A DNA stretch of 64,000 nt from Chitinophaga silvisoli (GCF_003412465.1 NZ_QTJV01000004.1:124001-188000), one strand, 5' to 3'; positions 44,788 through 54,076 are shown, counted from the first letter of the stretch. Notes: generated by a model from the letters alone, not told the origin. Program-made: numbers and translations.

Positions 44788-44884
44788 CATAGGTATTTAC
44801 CTGGTACTTAAGTATCCATGCCAGGTTGAAGGGAGCATCATGATAAAAGGATTTCGTAAATTTATAATAACTAACCCTGCACAT

Positions 44885-45358
44885 ATGAAATCTTCATCGC
44901 AACCAACCCGTTTCAGGTTCCACAACCTGGGCATCGGCGATATTCAGCTGGGCCGTAAACCTGGACACATTCCAGGTATGTTACCTTTTAACTTATACAC
45001 TGGCAAACATCATTTTACTGTCTCACCACATGCCAGTCTTTACCATGTATTTAACAGACCTATCAGGTGTATGATTGAGCAAAAAGACAGTGGGATTGCA
45101 TTGAGTCATCTCTTTGCGGGAGTGAATGAGAATGGATTTATCAACCGACTATTTATTTACCCGGATCAAGCTGGTTTTCAGCTGGCTACAAGGCTGAGCC
45201 ACTTATACGGAGAGCCCGCTGCTCAAAACAATTGGGTAACGGAGAGTGATACGGAGATTACATTGCAGACTTCCAATACACTGTTGCAAACGGTGATTGC
45301 ATTTCGGTTTTTGTATGACGTGACGGCTTTGAAGGAATACGAAGTGAGAGTAGTATAA
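44885..45358 (+). CDS. Hypothetical protein of 157 residues
   Basis: A start at 44885 (MKSSSQPTRFRFHNLGIGDI) gives a 157-residue soluble protein without signal or membrane helix. The frame stays open upstream to 44540, but that part runs through the hairpin and tandem repeats and reads as low-complexity sequence, so I do not include it. An ATG at 44840 is an alternative. I do not recognise the family. Segments such as GFINRLFIYPDQAGFQLATRLSHLYGEP look like a genuine folded domain. A hairpin follows the stop. Confidence 0.6.
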   Translation: MKSSSQPTRFRFHNLGIGDIQLGRKPGHIPGMLPFNLYTGKHHFTVSPHASLYHVFNRPIRCMIEQKDSGIALSHLFAGVNENGFINRLFIYPDQAGFQLATRLSHLYGEPAAQNNWVTESDTEITLQTSNTLLQTVIAFRFLYDVTALKEYEVRVV

Positions 45359-45366
45359 AAAGAAAA

Positions 45367-45386
45367 GGCCTGCTAAAAAGCAGGCC
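45367..45386. terminator. Hairpin terminator after the 157-residue protein gene
   Basis: A perfect 8-bp stem GGCCTGCT/AGCAGGCC with an AAAA loop starts 8 bases past the stop. The T-run is on the minus-strand side, so on the plus strand it acts without a U-tract. Confidence 0.6.
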
Positions 45387-46101
45387 AGTTATGGTACTTT
45401 GGGGGGGACAATACAATTTAGGGTTTTCAAAGGGTACAATATTTTAAATCAGCATTCAGGCTAATTGCCTGATCAATATTATTAAAAATAAAGTTGACGT
45501 AGCACGCTTGATGAATGAATATGTTAGGTGCATTTGTTATGTTTGGATTAACTGTTATAACATCCGAATAAACACGCAATGAGCAAAATGCCTGTCAGTC
45601 ATGCTGGTAGGAGGTTTTTGGTGGATAAATTACTGAGATACAGTCTCAGTTTTACGATTTCGTGGGTATAAAAAACCGGCAATGAATCAACACGAAACGT
45701 ACCTATACGTATATAAAAACTGCGTGAATCACGGTATTTGAAAGACCGGGGTTTCCCGGTATTCAAGATCTCCATTCTAAAGTGTAATCGTAATAGCCCT
45801 GAATTGACCGAAGGAGTATCCCTAAATCAGGTAGTATGTAGAAAAAAAATACCCACACCGATAATTCCCGGTATACACGTACCGTTATTAACGCAAATAT
45901 TACTGCATCTTTACAGGAATTTTGAGTAGAAAAGGGCGGTTTTTGCATTATATAAAATCATATATGAACTGATTATACAGTAATTACGAATTTATACACA
46001 TTGTAATGTTATGATTATTAATAACTTACAGTGATAACTGTATTTGTTTATAATTAGTTTTATGTTGTCAATGAGATTTTCAAAACCTAAAACAATATCT
46101 T
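45387..46101. other. AT-rich non-coding region of about 715 bases
   Basis: I see no convincing gene. Short open frames exist but look random. It contains TCAGGC-TAATT-GCCTGA (45456-45472) flanked by AATATT on both sides, and a compound hairpin at 45738-45766. The last 150 bases are very AT-rich and should hold the promoter of the gene at 46102. A possible one is TTG (46001-46003) 18 bases before TAACTTAC. Confidence 0.5.
45738..45766. other. Compound hairpin in the non-coding region
   Basis: TTGAA, two bases, ACCGGG, loop GTTT, CCCGGT, one base, TTCAA: an 11-bp stem in two parts. There is no T-run after it on either strand, so it does not look like a terminator. It could belong to a small RNA or an operator. 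Confidence 0.4.
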
Positions 46102-46566
46102 ATGTCAGCCGCTACTATTATGAAGGCCGGTCAGTTTGTAAACGATAAGCATGTTACCATGCTCCGGAATAATTACAAGGAAACCAGATGGAAAGCGAAT
46201 TCTGAACGTCTGGGCAAATTGGATTCCCTGAGTGTTTGGTACAGCCTGGCTGAACTGAAACACTATATCGAGACAGCTGAAGCTGCTGGTGCGGACGGTA
46301 TCAGAGTCTATTTCGGGGTATATCCTTCTTCCTACCCGGAAAACATTCTGCTGGAAGACAGACAAACCATTGCTTTCGTAGCTACTCAACAGAAAGTAAG
46401 CGAATCCGGTAAAACTGAAAATAAAGATCTGTATGTTTCCACACCTAATGGTGCTGAGATCGTAGCTTTTAATATTGGTTATCCTTGCCCTCCAGCCTGC
46501 ATCGGTCAAGCTGGGAACGAGTTAAAGGGTGTTAAAATTGATGCTGCAGTTACCAGTAAAATCTAA
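46102..46566 (+). CDS. Small conserved-looking protein of unknown family with a GADGIRVYFG motif
   Basis: A 154-residue protein without signal or membrane helix. The centre SVWYSLAELKHYIETAEAAGADGIRVYFGVYP is well patterned, with a helix rich in Ala/Glu before a beta-strand. Near the C terminus is YPCPPACIG with two cysteines. I do not know a function for it. It has its own strong terminator and precedes a membrane protein, histidine kinase and response regulator by 145 bases on the same strand. The neighbourhood may be meaningful, but this is inference. Confidence 0.7.
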   Translation: MSAATIMKAGQFVNDKHVTMLRNNYKETRWKANSERLGKLDSLSVWYSLAELKHYIETAEAAGADGIRVYFGVYPSSYPENILLEDRQTIAFVATQQKVSESGKTENKDLYVSTPNGAEIVAFNIGYPCPPACIGQAGNELKGVKIDAAVTSKI

Positions 46567-46600
46567 TATATACCCCATCTATATACAGATTTCAAGTTAT

Positions 46601-46632
46601 ACTGCCGGATGAGTCATCCGGCAGTTTTATTT
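46601..46632 (+). terminator. Intrinsic terminator after the GADGIRVYFG protein gene
   Basis: A perfect 10-bp stem ACTGCCGGAT/ATCCGGCAGT with a 5-base loop is followed by TTTATTT. It separates this gene from the two-component operon. Confidence 0.9.
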
Positions 46633-46711
46633 CAAGCAAAAAAAATTTCACGTTGCTTTTACTAACTTTCCACGACCAATAACAGTTAAAAGCTATCGTA
46701 TTATAATTTTT

Positions 46712-47407
46712 ATGTCCTGTGCACTACTGAACGTTTTAACGTTATCACATTTTTCGCTTTATCAGCAACCGGTGATTGTCATGACAATTTCGTTATGCTT
46801 CATTGTTGCACTCCTGGCCAAATTGCAGAAACAACCTCCCAGCTACCTGAACTCGTTCATTATTTATATACTGGCCACTATATCGGTCGAAATTATTACC
46901 TGGTGGTACAGCCTTCATAATATGAACAACCTGAAATTCTATAATGGCTATATCACGCTGAATTTTCCTTACCTCCTCTTCCTGCTCCGTTCCTTCTTAT
47001 CGACACCTAAGGTCATAAAAGCACTGAGCTATACCATTGTCATCTTTCCCATTTGTGCACTGATCAACCTGCTTTTTATTCAGGGACCTAATATTTTCAA
47101 TACATATACTTATATGGTAGGCTGCCTGCTGGTAGTGATCACCTGCATATTTTACTTCTATGAGCGGATTAAATATCCCGGTCCGCATAGCCTGCTCCAG
47201 GATCCTACTTTCTGGACAGCTACCGGATTGTTGTTCTTTTATACATGCAGCCTTCCGCTGAATGGAATCCTGAATTTTATTTCAAATATGCCATGGCTTG
47301 TATTTACTACGCTACATGTAACAAATATTATGATAAATATTATTCTATATTTATTCTTTAGTATTTCGTTTATATGCAATCTGATTTTCAGGAAATCTTC
47401 CCTGTAG
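46712..47407 (+). CDS. Seven-helix membrane protein upstream of a histidine kinase
   Basis: A 231-residue protein that is almost entirely membrane helices: about 20-36, 45-63, 77-93, 100-119, 128-149, 165-185 and 195-224. No enzymatic motif is seen. Its last 34 bases overlap the start of the histidine kinase gene, which has only one membrane helix and no sensing domain of its own. The simplest reading is that this protein is the sensing part of the system. That is inference from gene overlap. Confidence 0.75.
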   Translation: MSCALLNVLTLSHFSLYQQPVIVMTISLCFIVALLAKLQKQPPSYLNSFIIYILATISVEIITWWYSLHNMNNLKFYNGYITLNFPYLLFLLRSFLSTPKVIKALSYTIVIFPICALINLLFIQGPNIFNTYTYMVGCLLVVITCIFYFYERIKYPGPHSLLQDPTFWTATGLLFFYTCSLPLNGILNFISNMPWLVFTTLHVTNIMINIILYLFFSISFICNLIFRKSSL

Positions 47408-48210
47408 TATTTACATCGATCTTCCTACTTGTATTGCTGGTAGGGTTCATTATCATTATGCTGATTCTGAATCAGAAAGGCCGACTTGCGCAGGCCCAGG
47501 AGCTACGATTGCTCAAGGAAAGGTATGAGCAGGAACTACTGCGCTCACAGCTGGAAATCCAGGAAAACGTGTTTGGACACCTATCCCAGGAGATCCATGA
47601 CAACATTGGTCAGTCCCTGACCTTTGTAGCCCTCTCCCTGCTCACCGTACCCGTGGAAAACAACAGTGAAGCGCATGAATACATAGAGGAAAGCCGAAAA
47701 GCCCTGCAGAAAGCCATTACAGAGCTGAGAGACCTGTCGCGCAGCCTCCATACTGACAGAATTACGGAAGTCGGTTTAGGACAAAGTATCAATTTCGAAC
47801 TCGAAAGACTGAGACGAACTAATTTGTACGAAACTTCCTTTAATTTTGCAGACATCCGGAACCTGCTTGACCACCAGACAGAAATCATTGTCTTTCGTAT
47901 TGTACAGGAAATGCTGAACAACATTGTGAAACATGCCAAGGCAACGAAAGTGGAAGTAAGACTTTCCCATAACATTGACTTTATTGACCTGGAAATAACT
48001 GATAACGGAATAGGTTTTGACCAGGAAGCCCTGTTTGCCGACTCAAACCAGCACAAGGGCCTTGGACTCAGAAATATTCGTAAAAGAGCCAGTCTTATTG
48101 GTGGAACCTTTCAGATCAACAGCGCTAAGAACAGCGGAACTGCTATCCGAATCACTATACCCGTAAACAAACAATCATTCCATGAGCATAACCAGGAAAG
48201 CGAAATATAG
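47374..48210 (+). CDS. Sensor histidine kinase, HisKA_3/NarX type
   Basis: A 278-residue kinase. One membrane helix (about 10-32) is followed by a coiled-coil-like helix (37-66), then the dimerisation helix with the phosphoacceptor His75 in SQEIHDNIGQSL, a HisKA_3 signature. The ATPase domain has EMLNNIVKHAKA (N box), ITDNGIGFD (G1) and GLGLRNIRKRASLIGG (G2). It lacks a recognisable periplasmic sensor. It overlaps the upstream membrane-protein gene by 34 bases and the downstream regulator gene by 29, so the three are translationally coupled. Confidence 0.94.
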   Translation: MQSDFQEIFPVVFTSIFLLVLLVGFIIIMLILNQKGRLAQAQELRLLKERYEQELLRSQLEIQENVFGHLSQEIHDNIGQSLTFVALSLLTVPVENNSEAHEYIEESRKALQKAITELRDLSRSLHTDRITEVGLGQSINFELERLRRTNLYETSFNFADIRNLLDHQTEIIVFRIVQEMLNNIVKHAKATKVEVRLSHNIDFIDLEITDNGIGFDQEALFADSNQHKGLGLRNIRKRASLIGGTFQINSAKNSGTAIRITIPVNKQSFHEHNQESEI

Positions 48211-48859
48211 TGTTGCCATTGCTGATGACCATGTACTTGTCAGAAAAGCCCTTGGGCGATTAATTAACACTTTTACGGATTACTTCATTCTCTTCGAAGC
48301 GAACAATGGAGAGGAAGTCATCAAAATCATTAATAACCGGGAAATGCAGCTCCCCGATATCCTCATTCTCGACGTGAATATGCCGGGTATGAACGGATAT
48401 GAGACTGCCACCTGGATCAATAACCATTTCCCCCAGATCAAGGTACTGGCACTGTCCATGCTGAACGATGAATCTGTGATCATTAAGATGCTGAAATCAG
48501 GCGCGAAAGGCTACATTATGAAGAATGTAGAACCCGATGACCTGAAGGAAGCCTTTGATTCTATCATCAAGAAAGACTTCTACCTGCCTGATTATATCTC
48601 CGGCAAGGTGATCTCCGGTCTGCAGAAAGATGTGTTGTCGCTGAGTGAAAAGATCGAACTCACGCCGAAGGAAAAAACCTTCCTGCAATATCTCTGTACG
48701 GAATTGTCCTACAAAGAAATTGCGCAAAAGATGTTCGTCAGCCCACGCACGATCGACGACTACAAGAGCAGTCTATGCGATAAGCTGAAAGTCAAAACCC
48801 GGGTAGGTCTGGTAATCTTCGGCATCCGCTATGGCCTGATCGACATCAATACTGATTAA
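48182..48859 (+). CDS. NarL/LuxR-type response regulator
   Basis: A 225-residue regulator. The receiver domain (about 9-130) has the acidic pair Asp15-Asp16 in AIADDHVLVRKAL and the phosphoacceptor Asp64 in ILDVNMPGMNG. The C-terminal LuxR helix-turn-helix is seen in LTPKEKTFLQYLCTELSYKEIAQKMFVSPRTIDDYKSSLCDKL. It is the partner of the overlapping kinase gene. Target genes are unknown. No matching palindrome was recognised nearby. Confidence 0.95.
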   Translation: MSITRKAKYSVAIADDHVLVRKALGRLINTFTDYFILFEANNGEEVIKIINNREMQLPDILILDVNMPGMNGYETATWINNHFPQIKVLALSMLNDESVIIKMLKSGAKGYIMKNVEPDDLKEAFDSIIKKDFYLPDYISGKVISGLQKDVLSLSEKIELTPKEKTFLQYLCTELSYKEIAQKMFVSPRTIDDYKSSLCDKLKVKTRVGLVIFGIRYGLIDINTD

Positions 48860-48950
48860 GAGAATGATGTTTGGGTTGTTATTTGAATTATTTCCCGCTG
48901 TACAGGATTTTGTATTCAGACAAACAACTATGGCAACAGCTGAATAACCA

Positions 48951-50201
48951 TTATAAGGCATGGTCCTTCACAACCGGTTTCCCTTTCCAGGCTTTTTGCG
49001 CTGTCCATTCTTCCGCTGCCCCGGTCCAGAATTTATGTCCGGGCGCTAAACCTAATGCGAGAAATGCGACTGTACACAAGTAAGAGCTGCCTGTAGAAGT
49101 ATAGATATCTGCTATTTCCGGCTGATGGCCACAGAAACCCAGCTGCATCCAACCCTCCTGATCAAAAGTACCGGGCGCTTCGAAGATGCGCTTCTTGACT
49201 GCTGTCAATGCACACCTTACCTGTGCCGGTGACAGGCTGTCCGGTAACTGATCGTATAAAGCCAATTGCACGAGGGGCTGGAAACCTGCATTCCTGTAAG
49301 CCATAGAACGGCCTACTACAGGGAATGTGCCTTCAGGAGAAATCAGTCTTTCCTGGATCACGGCATAGCGCTGCATCCGCTGCAGTGCCTGCTCATACTC
49401 TGATTTATTGGCTTTGCCATTGGCAAGCAGGACCTTTAGAATATCCACGAGCATAGGCTGGATCACGAAACCATTGTAGTAGTCAAAGTGAAAGTCGGCA
49501 CCATCGCCATACATGCCATCGCCTTTGTACCATTCCTGGTGTTTCTTTACGGCAAAGTCCACCCGCATGGCATCCCAGTCTTCGCCGAACTGCAGCAGGG
49601 CTGTTTCTATCATGGCAGCAAAGAGCAACCAGTTATTATAGCCCGGTTTGATGCTCCGCAGACTTTTGAAGGCGGCTATGACCTGGCGCTTTACCTTATC
49701 TGGCAGGGGATCCCAGAGTTGCTTCGGGGCACGGATAAAACCATGTGCCAGGAAGGCACCGTCTACCAGGGGCTGGGCATCGTACTTAGCTGTGAAGTTC
49801 ATGAAGTCAGGTCCGGAGGGGTTCACAGCCTGGGCGGTAGCCTCCAGGGCAAGTTTGATCATACGCCCCCTCATTTTGCCTTCTTCCGTATCGTCGGCTC
49901 CCAGTTCCAGCCAGGGGGCGATACCGGCCATAGTACGGCCAAAAGCCTCAAGATAGGTCACTTTTTCAACGGGCTTGCTATAAGCAGGAGCTACTTCCAA
50001 AGGCATCAGCTTTTTCAGTTGTCCTTTACTCAGGTTGAACAGGACCGGTTCTGCGATGCGGACCATCAGTGAGGTCCAGTATTCCCTGTCGTTCGGGGCA
50101 TCGGAATGGGTTGTAGTGGATGTGGGTAACATACTGCCTGCTTTTACGGCGGTGGCCAGACCGGCTAGTGGTACTGCCTGTATAAAACGCCGCCTGTTCA
50201 T
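48951..50201 (-). CDS. DUF2264 (GH154) family protein, putative uronate-releasing glycoside hydrolase
   Basis: A 416-residue protein. The N terminus MNRRRFIQAVPLAGLATAVKA looks like a twin-arginine export signal. DUF2264 motifs are TYLEAFGRTMAGIAPWLEL, GFIRAPKQLWDPLP, NNWLLFAAMIE, GDGMYGDGADFHFDYYNGFVIQPML and EGTFPVVGRSMAYRNAGFQ. The family was renamed GH154 after a beta-glucuronidase was described in it. It overlaps the GH88 gene by four bases and ends the kdu operon, so it probably helps release uronic acids in the periplasm. Confidence 0.88.
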   Translation of the reverse strand: MNRRRFIQAVPLAGLATAVKAGSMLPTSTTTHSDAPNDREYWTSLMVRIAEPVLFNLSKGQLKKLMPLEVAPAYSKPVEKVTYLEAFGRTMAGIAPWLELGADDTEEGKMRGRMIKLALEATAQAVNPSGPDFMNFTAKYDAQPLVDGAFLAHGFIRAPKQLWDPLPDKVKRQVIAAFKSLRSIKPGYNNWLLFAAMIETALLQFGEDWDAMRVDFAVKKHQEWYKGDGMYGDGADFHFDYYNGFVIQPMLVDILKVLLANGKANKSEYEQALQRMQRYAVIQERLISPEGTFPVVGRSMAYRNAGFQPLVQLALYDQLPDSLSPAQVRCALTAVKKRIFEAPGTFDQEGWMQLGFCGHQPEIADIYTSTGSSYLCTVAFLALGLAPGHKFWTGAAEEWTAQKAWKGKPVVKDHAL

Positions 50202-51355
50202 TTACTGTATTTTTTATAACGGAGTAATGCTTCTACAAAGTAATAGTCCGCATAGGTCAGCGGTACATCTACTTCTGAATTTGCCGGCAGGTGGCCTACG
50301 CTGTGTTTGAGAATGAAGTTATTGTTAGTACCGGCTTTGGCAAGGTATTCATCGCTGCTCAGTGTTTGCAGGATTTGTTCCGCCGTCTGGAAATAAGTCT
50401 GGTTCTTTGTATACTGACTCAGTTCCAGCAATGCGGAGGCCATGACTGCACCTGCTGAGGCATCGCGTTTTGCATTTGGAATATCGGGTGCATCAAAATC
50501 CCAGTAAGGAATTTTATCAGCCGGCAGATGAGGAATGATATAGTTGGCTATTTGCTTTGCCTGTTCCAGGTAAGCTCCATCTTTTGTTTCTCTGAACATC
50601 ATGGTATAACCATATAAGCCCCATGCCTGACCGCGGGCCCAGGCAGAGCTGTCAGCAAATCCCTGCGCGGTATTTCTGGCTACGACAGCACCGGTGGCGG
50701 GATCATAACCGATGACGTGGTAAGAGCTGAAATCGGGTCTGAAATGGTTCTTCATGGTAGTGTTAGCATGGGTACGGGCAATGTGTGCGAAGGAGGTATC
50801 GCCTGTTTCTTTCGTGGCCCAGGTGAGCAATTCCAGGTTCATCATATTGTCGATGATCACAGGGAATTTCCACTTGCCATGATCCCATGATTTGATGCAA
50901 CCAACTACCGGGTTGAAACGGGTAGTGAGTGTGCGGGCACTGGTAATGAGCACCTGTTTGTCCTTAGGATTCCCGGTCAGGCGGTAAGCGTTGCCAAAGC
51001 TGCAATACATCATGAATCCCAGGTCATGGGTGGTCTTGTTATATTGCTCTTTTTCCACCTCTGTAGTGCGCTTGCGGGCTTCCTTAAGAATGGTTTTATC
51101 TTTTGAATATTCATAGAGGTACCATAGTGTACCGGGATAAAATCCGGAGGTCCACCATTCGGTACCGGAGGTCACCAGTTTACCGGTTTTATTATCGGTT
51201 GTGCGGGGCAGCAGGCTATCCGGCACATGGGTCATCATTTGCTTGTATTGTTGAATAGCGAGGTGCAGGGCTTTGTCTGCCGCCACCTGTGCGTTTACGG
51301 GAATTACAGCACCTGTAAGCAGCACGCTGCCCAGGAGGAAGAGTAGTTTTTTCAT
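50198..51355 (-). CDS. GH88 family unsaturated glucuronyl/galacturonyl hydrolase
   Basis: A 385-residue protein with a signal peptide (1-22). Key acids are Asp111 in HDLGFMMYCSFG and Asp169 in IDNMMNLELLTWA, followed by AWARGQAWGLYGY. GH88 enzymes remove the unsaturated 4,5-uronate left at the non-reducing end by polysaccharide lyases. The product rearranges to 5-keto-4-deoxyuronate, the substrate of KduI in the same operon. It follows lacI by 25 bases. The natural oligosaccharide (pectic or glycosaminoglycan-like) is not fixed by the sequence. Confidence 0.94.
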   Translation of the reverse strand: MKKLLFLLGSVLLTGAVIPVNAQVAADKALHLAIQQYKQMMTHVPDSLLPRTTDNKTGKLVTSGTEWWTSGFYPGTLWYLYEYSKDKTILKEARKRTTEVEKEQYNKTTHDLGFMMYCSFGNAYRLTGNPKDKQVLITSARTLTTRFNPVVGCIKSWDHGKWKFPVIIDNMMNLELLTWATKETGDTSFAHIARTHANTTMKNHFRPDFSSYHVIGYDPATGAVVARNTAQGFADSSAWARGQAWGLYGYTMMFRETKDGAYLEQAKQIANYIIPHLPADKIPYWDFDAPDIPNAKRDASAGAVMASALLELSQYTKNQTYFQTAEQILQTLSSDEYLAKAGTNNNFILKHSVGHLPANSEVDVPLTYADYYFVEALLRYKKYSK

Positions 51356-51380
51356 ACGTGACGAACTTTCGTTTATACTG

Positions 51381-52430
51381 TTAACTCTTTTTTCGTTTTG
51401 TTGATTTTACTTCGGAAGAAGCACGTTTTATTAATTGAATGGGTACCATTGCCGCAGCGTGGCGCTGTGGCGATTGCCTGGGTTGTTGCATCAGGTCCAG
51501 CAATGCTTCGGCCACCCGCTCTCCCATCAGTGCGGGAAACTGGTCTACTGAAGTGATGCCCGGGTTGATGATTTCGGCTCTCGGGTCGTTGGAGTAGCCC
51601 ACTATCTTCAGGTCTTCCGGTACCCTGACATTGATCTTCCTGCAATATTCCAGGATGGTAATGGCAGTGGTATCATTGGCAGCGAATACACCATCGGGGT
51701 AGGGTTGTTTTGCAAAGATCTTTTCGCATGCCTGCCATGCATTTTCACGGGTTAACTCCTGGTAAAAAACCCTTGATTTTTTAAAAGGAATTTTGTGTTG
51801 CTGCAGGGCAGTTCTGAAGCCAGCTACCCGTTCTACATAGAGGCTGCAGGTGAGCGGACCGGAGATATGCACAATGTCTTTACAACCTTGTTCTATCAGG
51901 TGTTTCGTGACAGTTAAACCACCCAGGTAATCATCGCCTTTCACGACGGTGACATCGTAGTCCGTTGGTACCCTGTCAAAGAATACCAATGGAATATTGT
52001 TATCCTTAAAGATATCGAAGTGGGAGAAGTCGGTAGTATATAATGTAGTGGATACTGCCAGTGCATCGATTCGTGCTGAATAGAGGGTATTGGTTAGCGC
52101 CACTTCCTGTTCATAGGAATCGTTGGACTGACAGATGATCACATTATAGCCATGCTCCTGGAGTTTGTTTTGAACGACAGTACTGATAGTGGCAGGGAAG
52201 AACATGGAGATGCGGGGCACGAGCAGACCGATTGTTTTACTTCGGTTATTGCGCAGGCCAGCAGCCATTGCATTGGGACGGTAGCCCAGTTTACGGGCCA
52301 TCTTTTTCACTTTCTCCTTGGTGCGTGCGCTGATATTGGGGTGGTCATTCAATGCCCTGGATACAGTAGACACGGAAAGACCCAATTCTTCAGCAATATC
52401 AACGATCGTTTTTTCTGTTCTTTTATTCAT
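51381..52430 (-). CDS. LacI family repressor of the hexuronate regulon
   Basis: A 349-residue LacI/GalR regulator. The N-terminal helix-turn-helix is TIVDIAEELGLSVSTVSRALNDHPNISARTKEKV, with the hinge GYRPNAMAAGLRN. The periplasmic-binding-protein-like domain follows (TIGLLVPRISMFFPA, DGVFAANDTTAITILEYC, VGYSNDPRAEIINPGITSVDQ). It is the third gene of the kduI operon. Two perfect palindromes with TGCAAACGTTTGCA, the form LacI family proteins bind, lie on the kduI and transporter promoters, so it probably controls itself and both units. The inducer may be 2-keto-3-deoxygluconate or a related acid, which is inference. Confidence 0.95.
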   Translation of the reverse strand: MNKRTEKTIVDIAEELGLSVSTVSRALNDHPNISARTKEKVKKMARKLGYRPNAMAAGLRNNRSKTIGLLVPRISMFFPATISTVVQNKLQEHGYNVIICQSNDSYEQEVALTNTLYSARIDALAVSTTLYTTDFSHFDIFKDNNIPLVFFDRVPTDYDVTVVKGDDYLGGLTVTKHLIEQGCKDIVHISGPLTCSLYVERVAGFRTALQQHKIPFKKSRVFYQELTRENAWQACEKIFAKQPYPDGVFAANDTTAITILEYCRKINVRVPEDLKIVGYSNDPRAEIINPGITSVDQFPALMGERVAEALLDLMQQPRQSPQRHAAAMVPIQLIKRASSEVKSTKRKKS

Positions 52431-52452
52431 ATATCAGTGTGTAGCCATCGTA

Positions 52453-53220
52453 CTACCGACCCATCCAGCCTCCGTCAACTGTTAGTATGGTACCATGTAC
52501 ATAGTCCGAGGCAGCTGATGCCAGGAATACGGCAGGTCCCTGGAAGTCTTCGGGAGTACCCCAACGGCCGGCGGGGATGCGTGATAAGATGGCAGTGCTG
52601 CGTTCTTCATCTGCGCGGAGGGCGGCGGTATTGTCAGTAGCAATATAGCCCGGGGCTATAGCATTGACATTGACCCCTTTTCCTGCCCATTCATTGGCAA
52701 ATGCTTTCACCAGCGATCCTACCGCGCCTTTGCTGGCAGCGTATCCCGGCACATTGATGCCTCCCTGGAAGGTAAGTAGCGATGCTGTAAAGATAATCTT
52801 TCCGTGGCCGTGGGAAAGCATCTGTTTACCAATTTCGCGTGTCAATATAAATGGTGCATCGAGGTTGATGCCCAATACTTCGTCCCAGTATTCATCCGGA
52901 TGCTCTGCAGCCGGTTTGCGAAGAATGGTACCTGCATTGTTGACCAGGATATCGATGACAGGAAAGCGGGTACTTACTTCTTTTATAAAAGTATACAGGG
53001 CTTCGCGATTGCCCATATCGCAGGTATAGCCATAGAATTTTCTGCCGGCTGCCAGCACCGCTTTTTCTACTTCACTCCCTGTGGGTTCCAGGGAAGCAGA
53101 TACACCTATAATATCTGCGCCAGCTTCTGCCAGTGCTACGGCAATACCTTTACCAATACCTCGTTTGGCACCGGTGACCAATGCCACCTTGCCTGAGAGG
53201 TTGAATGACTGCAGTATCAT
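52453..53220 (-). CDS. kduD: 2-dehydro-3-deoxy-D-gluconate 5-dehydrogenase
   Basis: A 255-residue short-chain dehydrogenase. FNLSGKVALVTGAKRGIGKGIAVALAEAGADI is the cofactor-binding start, NNAGTILRKPAAEHPDEYWDEVLGINLDAPF matches KduD, and YAASKGAVGSLVKAFANEWAGKGVNVNAIAPGYIATDNT holds the catalytic Tyr and Lys. It interconverts 5-keto forms with 2-keto-3-deoxygluconate after KduI. The start at 53220 is chosen because the frame upstream to 53337 overlaps kduI and reads as nonsense. It starts 19 bases after the kduI stop. Confidence 0.94.
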   Translation of the reverse strand: MILQSFNLSGKVALVTGAKRGIGKGIAVALAEAGADIIGVSASLEPTGSEVEKAVLAAGRKFYGYTCDMGNREALYTFIKEVSTRFPVIDILVNNAGTILRKPAAEHPDEYWDEVLGINLDAPFILTREIGKQMLSHGHGKIIFTASLLTFQGGINVPGYAASKGAVGSLVKAFANEWAGKGVNVNAIAPGYIATDNTAALRADEERSTAILSRIPAGRWGTPEDFQGPAVFLASAASDYVHGTILTVDGGWMGR

Positions 53221-53239
53221 AAAGTTTATTTTTTTCAGG

Positions 53240-54076
53240 TTAACGTAAATCAGGCACTGCACATACATCCATGTCGCTATAGTCGAGGTTTTCGCCAGCC
53301 ATGCCCCATATAAATGTATAGTTGCTGGTGCCGGCACCTGAGTGAATGGACCATGGCGGAGAAATCACTGCCTGTTCATTCTGCATCCAGATATGCCGTG
53401 TTTCCTGTGGCTGGCCCCAGAAGTGGCAAACGGATTGCCCGTCGGGTACTTCGAAGTAGAAGTAAACTTCCATGCGACGGTCATGTGTATGTGCAGGAAT
53501 GGTATTCCAGATGCTGCCGGGTTTGAGTTCTGTCATGCCCATCTGCAACTGGCAGGTAGGCAATACGGAAGCAACCAGCAGTTTATTGATGGTACGGTGG
53601 TTGGCAGTTTCCATGCTACCCAGGGTTACGATCTCGGCTTCCTTTTTAGTGACCAGGCGTGTTGGATAAGTTTGGTGAGCTGGTGTAGAGTTGAGATAAA
53701 ACTTAGCGGGTTGTTCGCAGTCATTGCTGCTGAACAGCACTTCCTGTTTGCCTCTGCCTATATAGAGTGCTTCCTTGAAGCCTACTTCAAATATTTCTCC
53801 ATCTACCTTTACCTGGCCGGGAGCGCCTACATTGATGATCCCCAGTTCTCTGCGTTCCAGGAAGTAGGTAGCTTTCAGCTGATCGGGTGCCAGCAGTTTT
53901 ACGGTTTTATTCACCGGCATGATTCCCCCGGTGATAAAGCGATCATAATGACTATATACAAGTACTGCATCGTCGGCAATGAAGAGCTTTTCAATGAGCA
54001 GTTCTTTTCTGGTTTCGTCTGTCGTCCACCGCAACACGGAGGTTGGGCTGGTGGCATATCTCGTTTCGGCAGTCAT
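53240..54076 (-). CDS. kduI: 5-dehydro-4-deoxy-D-glucuronate isomerase
   Basis: A 278-residue enzyme, the normal KduI length. It has [49 protein letters not shown], the zinc site region [20 protein letters not shown], and [22 protein letters not shown]. It isomerises the open-chain product of unsaturated uronates. It is the first gene of the five-gene operon kduI-kduD-lacI-GH88-GH154, behind a promoter that carries a LacI palindrome. Confidence 0.97.
   Translation of the reverse strand: MTAETRYATSPTSVLRWTTDETRKELLIEKLFIADDAVLVYSHYDRFITGGIMPVNKTVKLLAPDQLKATYFLERRELGIINVGAPGQVKVDGEIFEVGFKEALYIGRGKQEVLFSSNDCEQPAKFYLNSTPAHQTYPTRLVTKKEAEIVTLGSMETANHRTINKLLVASVLPTCQLQMGMTELKPGSIWNTIPAHTHDRRMEVYFYFEVPDGQSVCHFWGQPQETRHIWMQNEQAVISPPWSIHSGAGTSNYTFIWGMAGENLDYSDMDVCAVPDLR

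Larger units (their letters stand above)
44527..44884. other. Structured non-coding region after the GH92 gene
   Basis: These 358 bases carry no convincing gene. In order they hold a weak terminator-like GGCC-loop-GGCC followed by TTTTT (44582-44601), a 7-bp inverted repeat TTCGATG/CATCGAA (44624-44646), a 51-base inverted repeat (44662-44712) and seven 11-base tandem repeats (44711-44787). The word TCGAA recurs throughout. Confidence 0.6.

Noticed and set aside
44540..44884. Upstream extension of the 157-residue protein to an ATG at 44540 (272 residues in all)
   Set aside because: The extra part runs through the long hairpin and the 11-base repeats and reads as low-complexity sequence. The frame is open only because the repeat lacks stops.
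52453..53337. Longer kduD starting at 53337
   Set aside because: The extra 39 residues overlap kduI and do not resemble a dehydrogenase N terminus. The start at 53220 gives the normal length.
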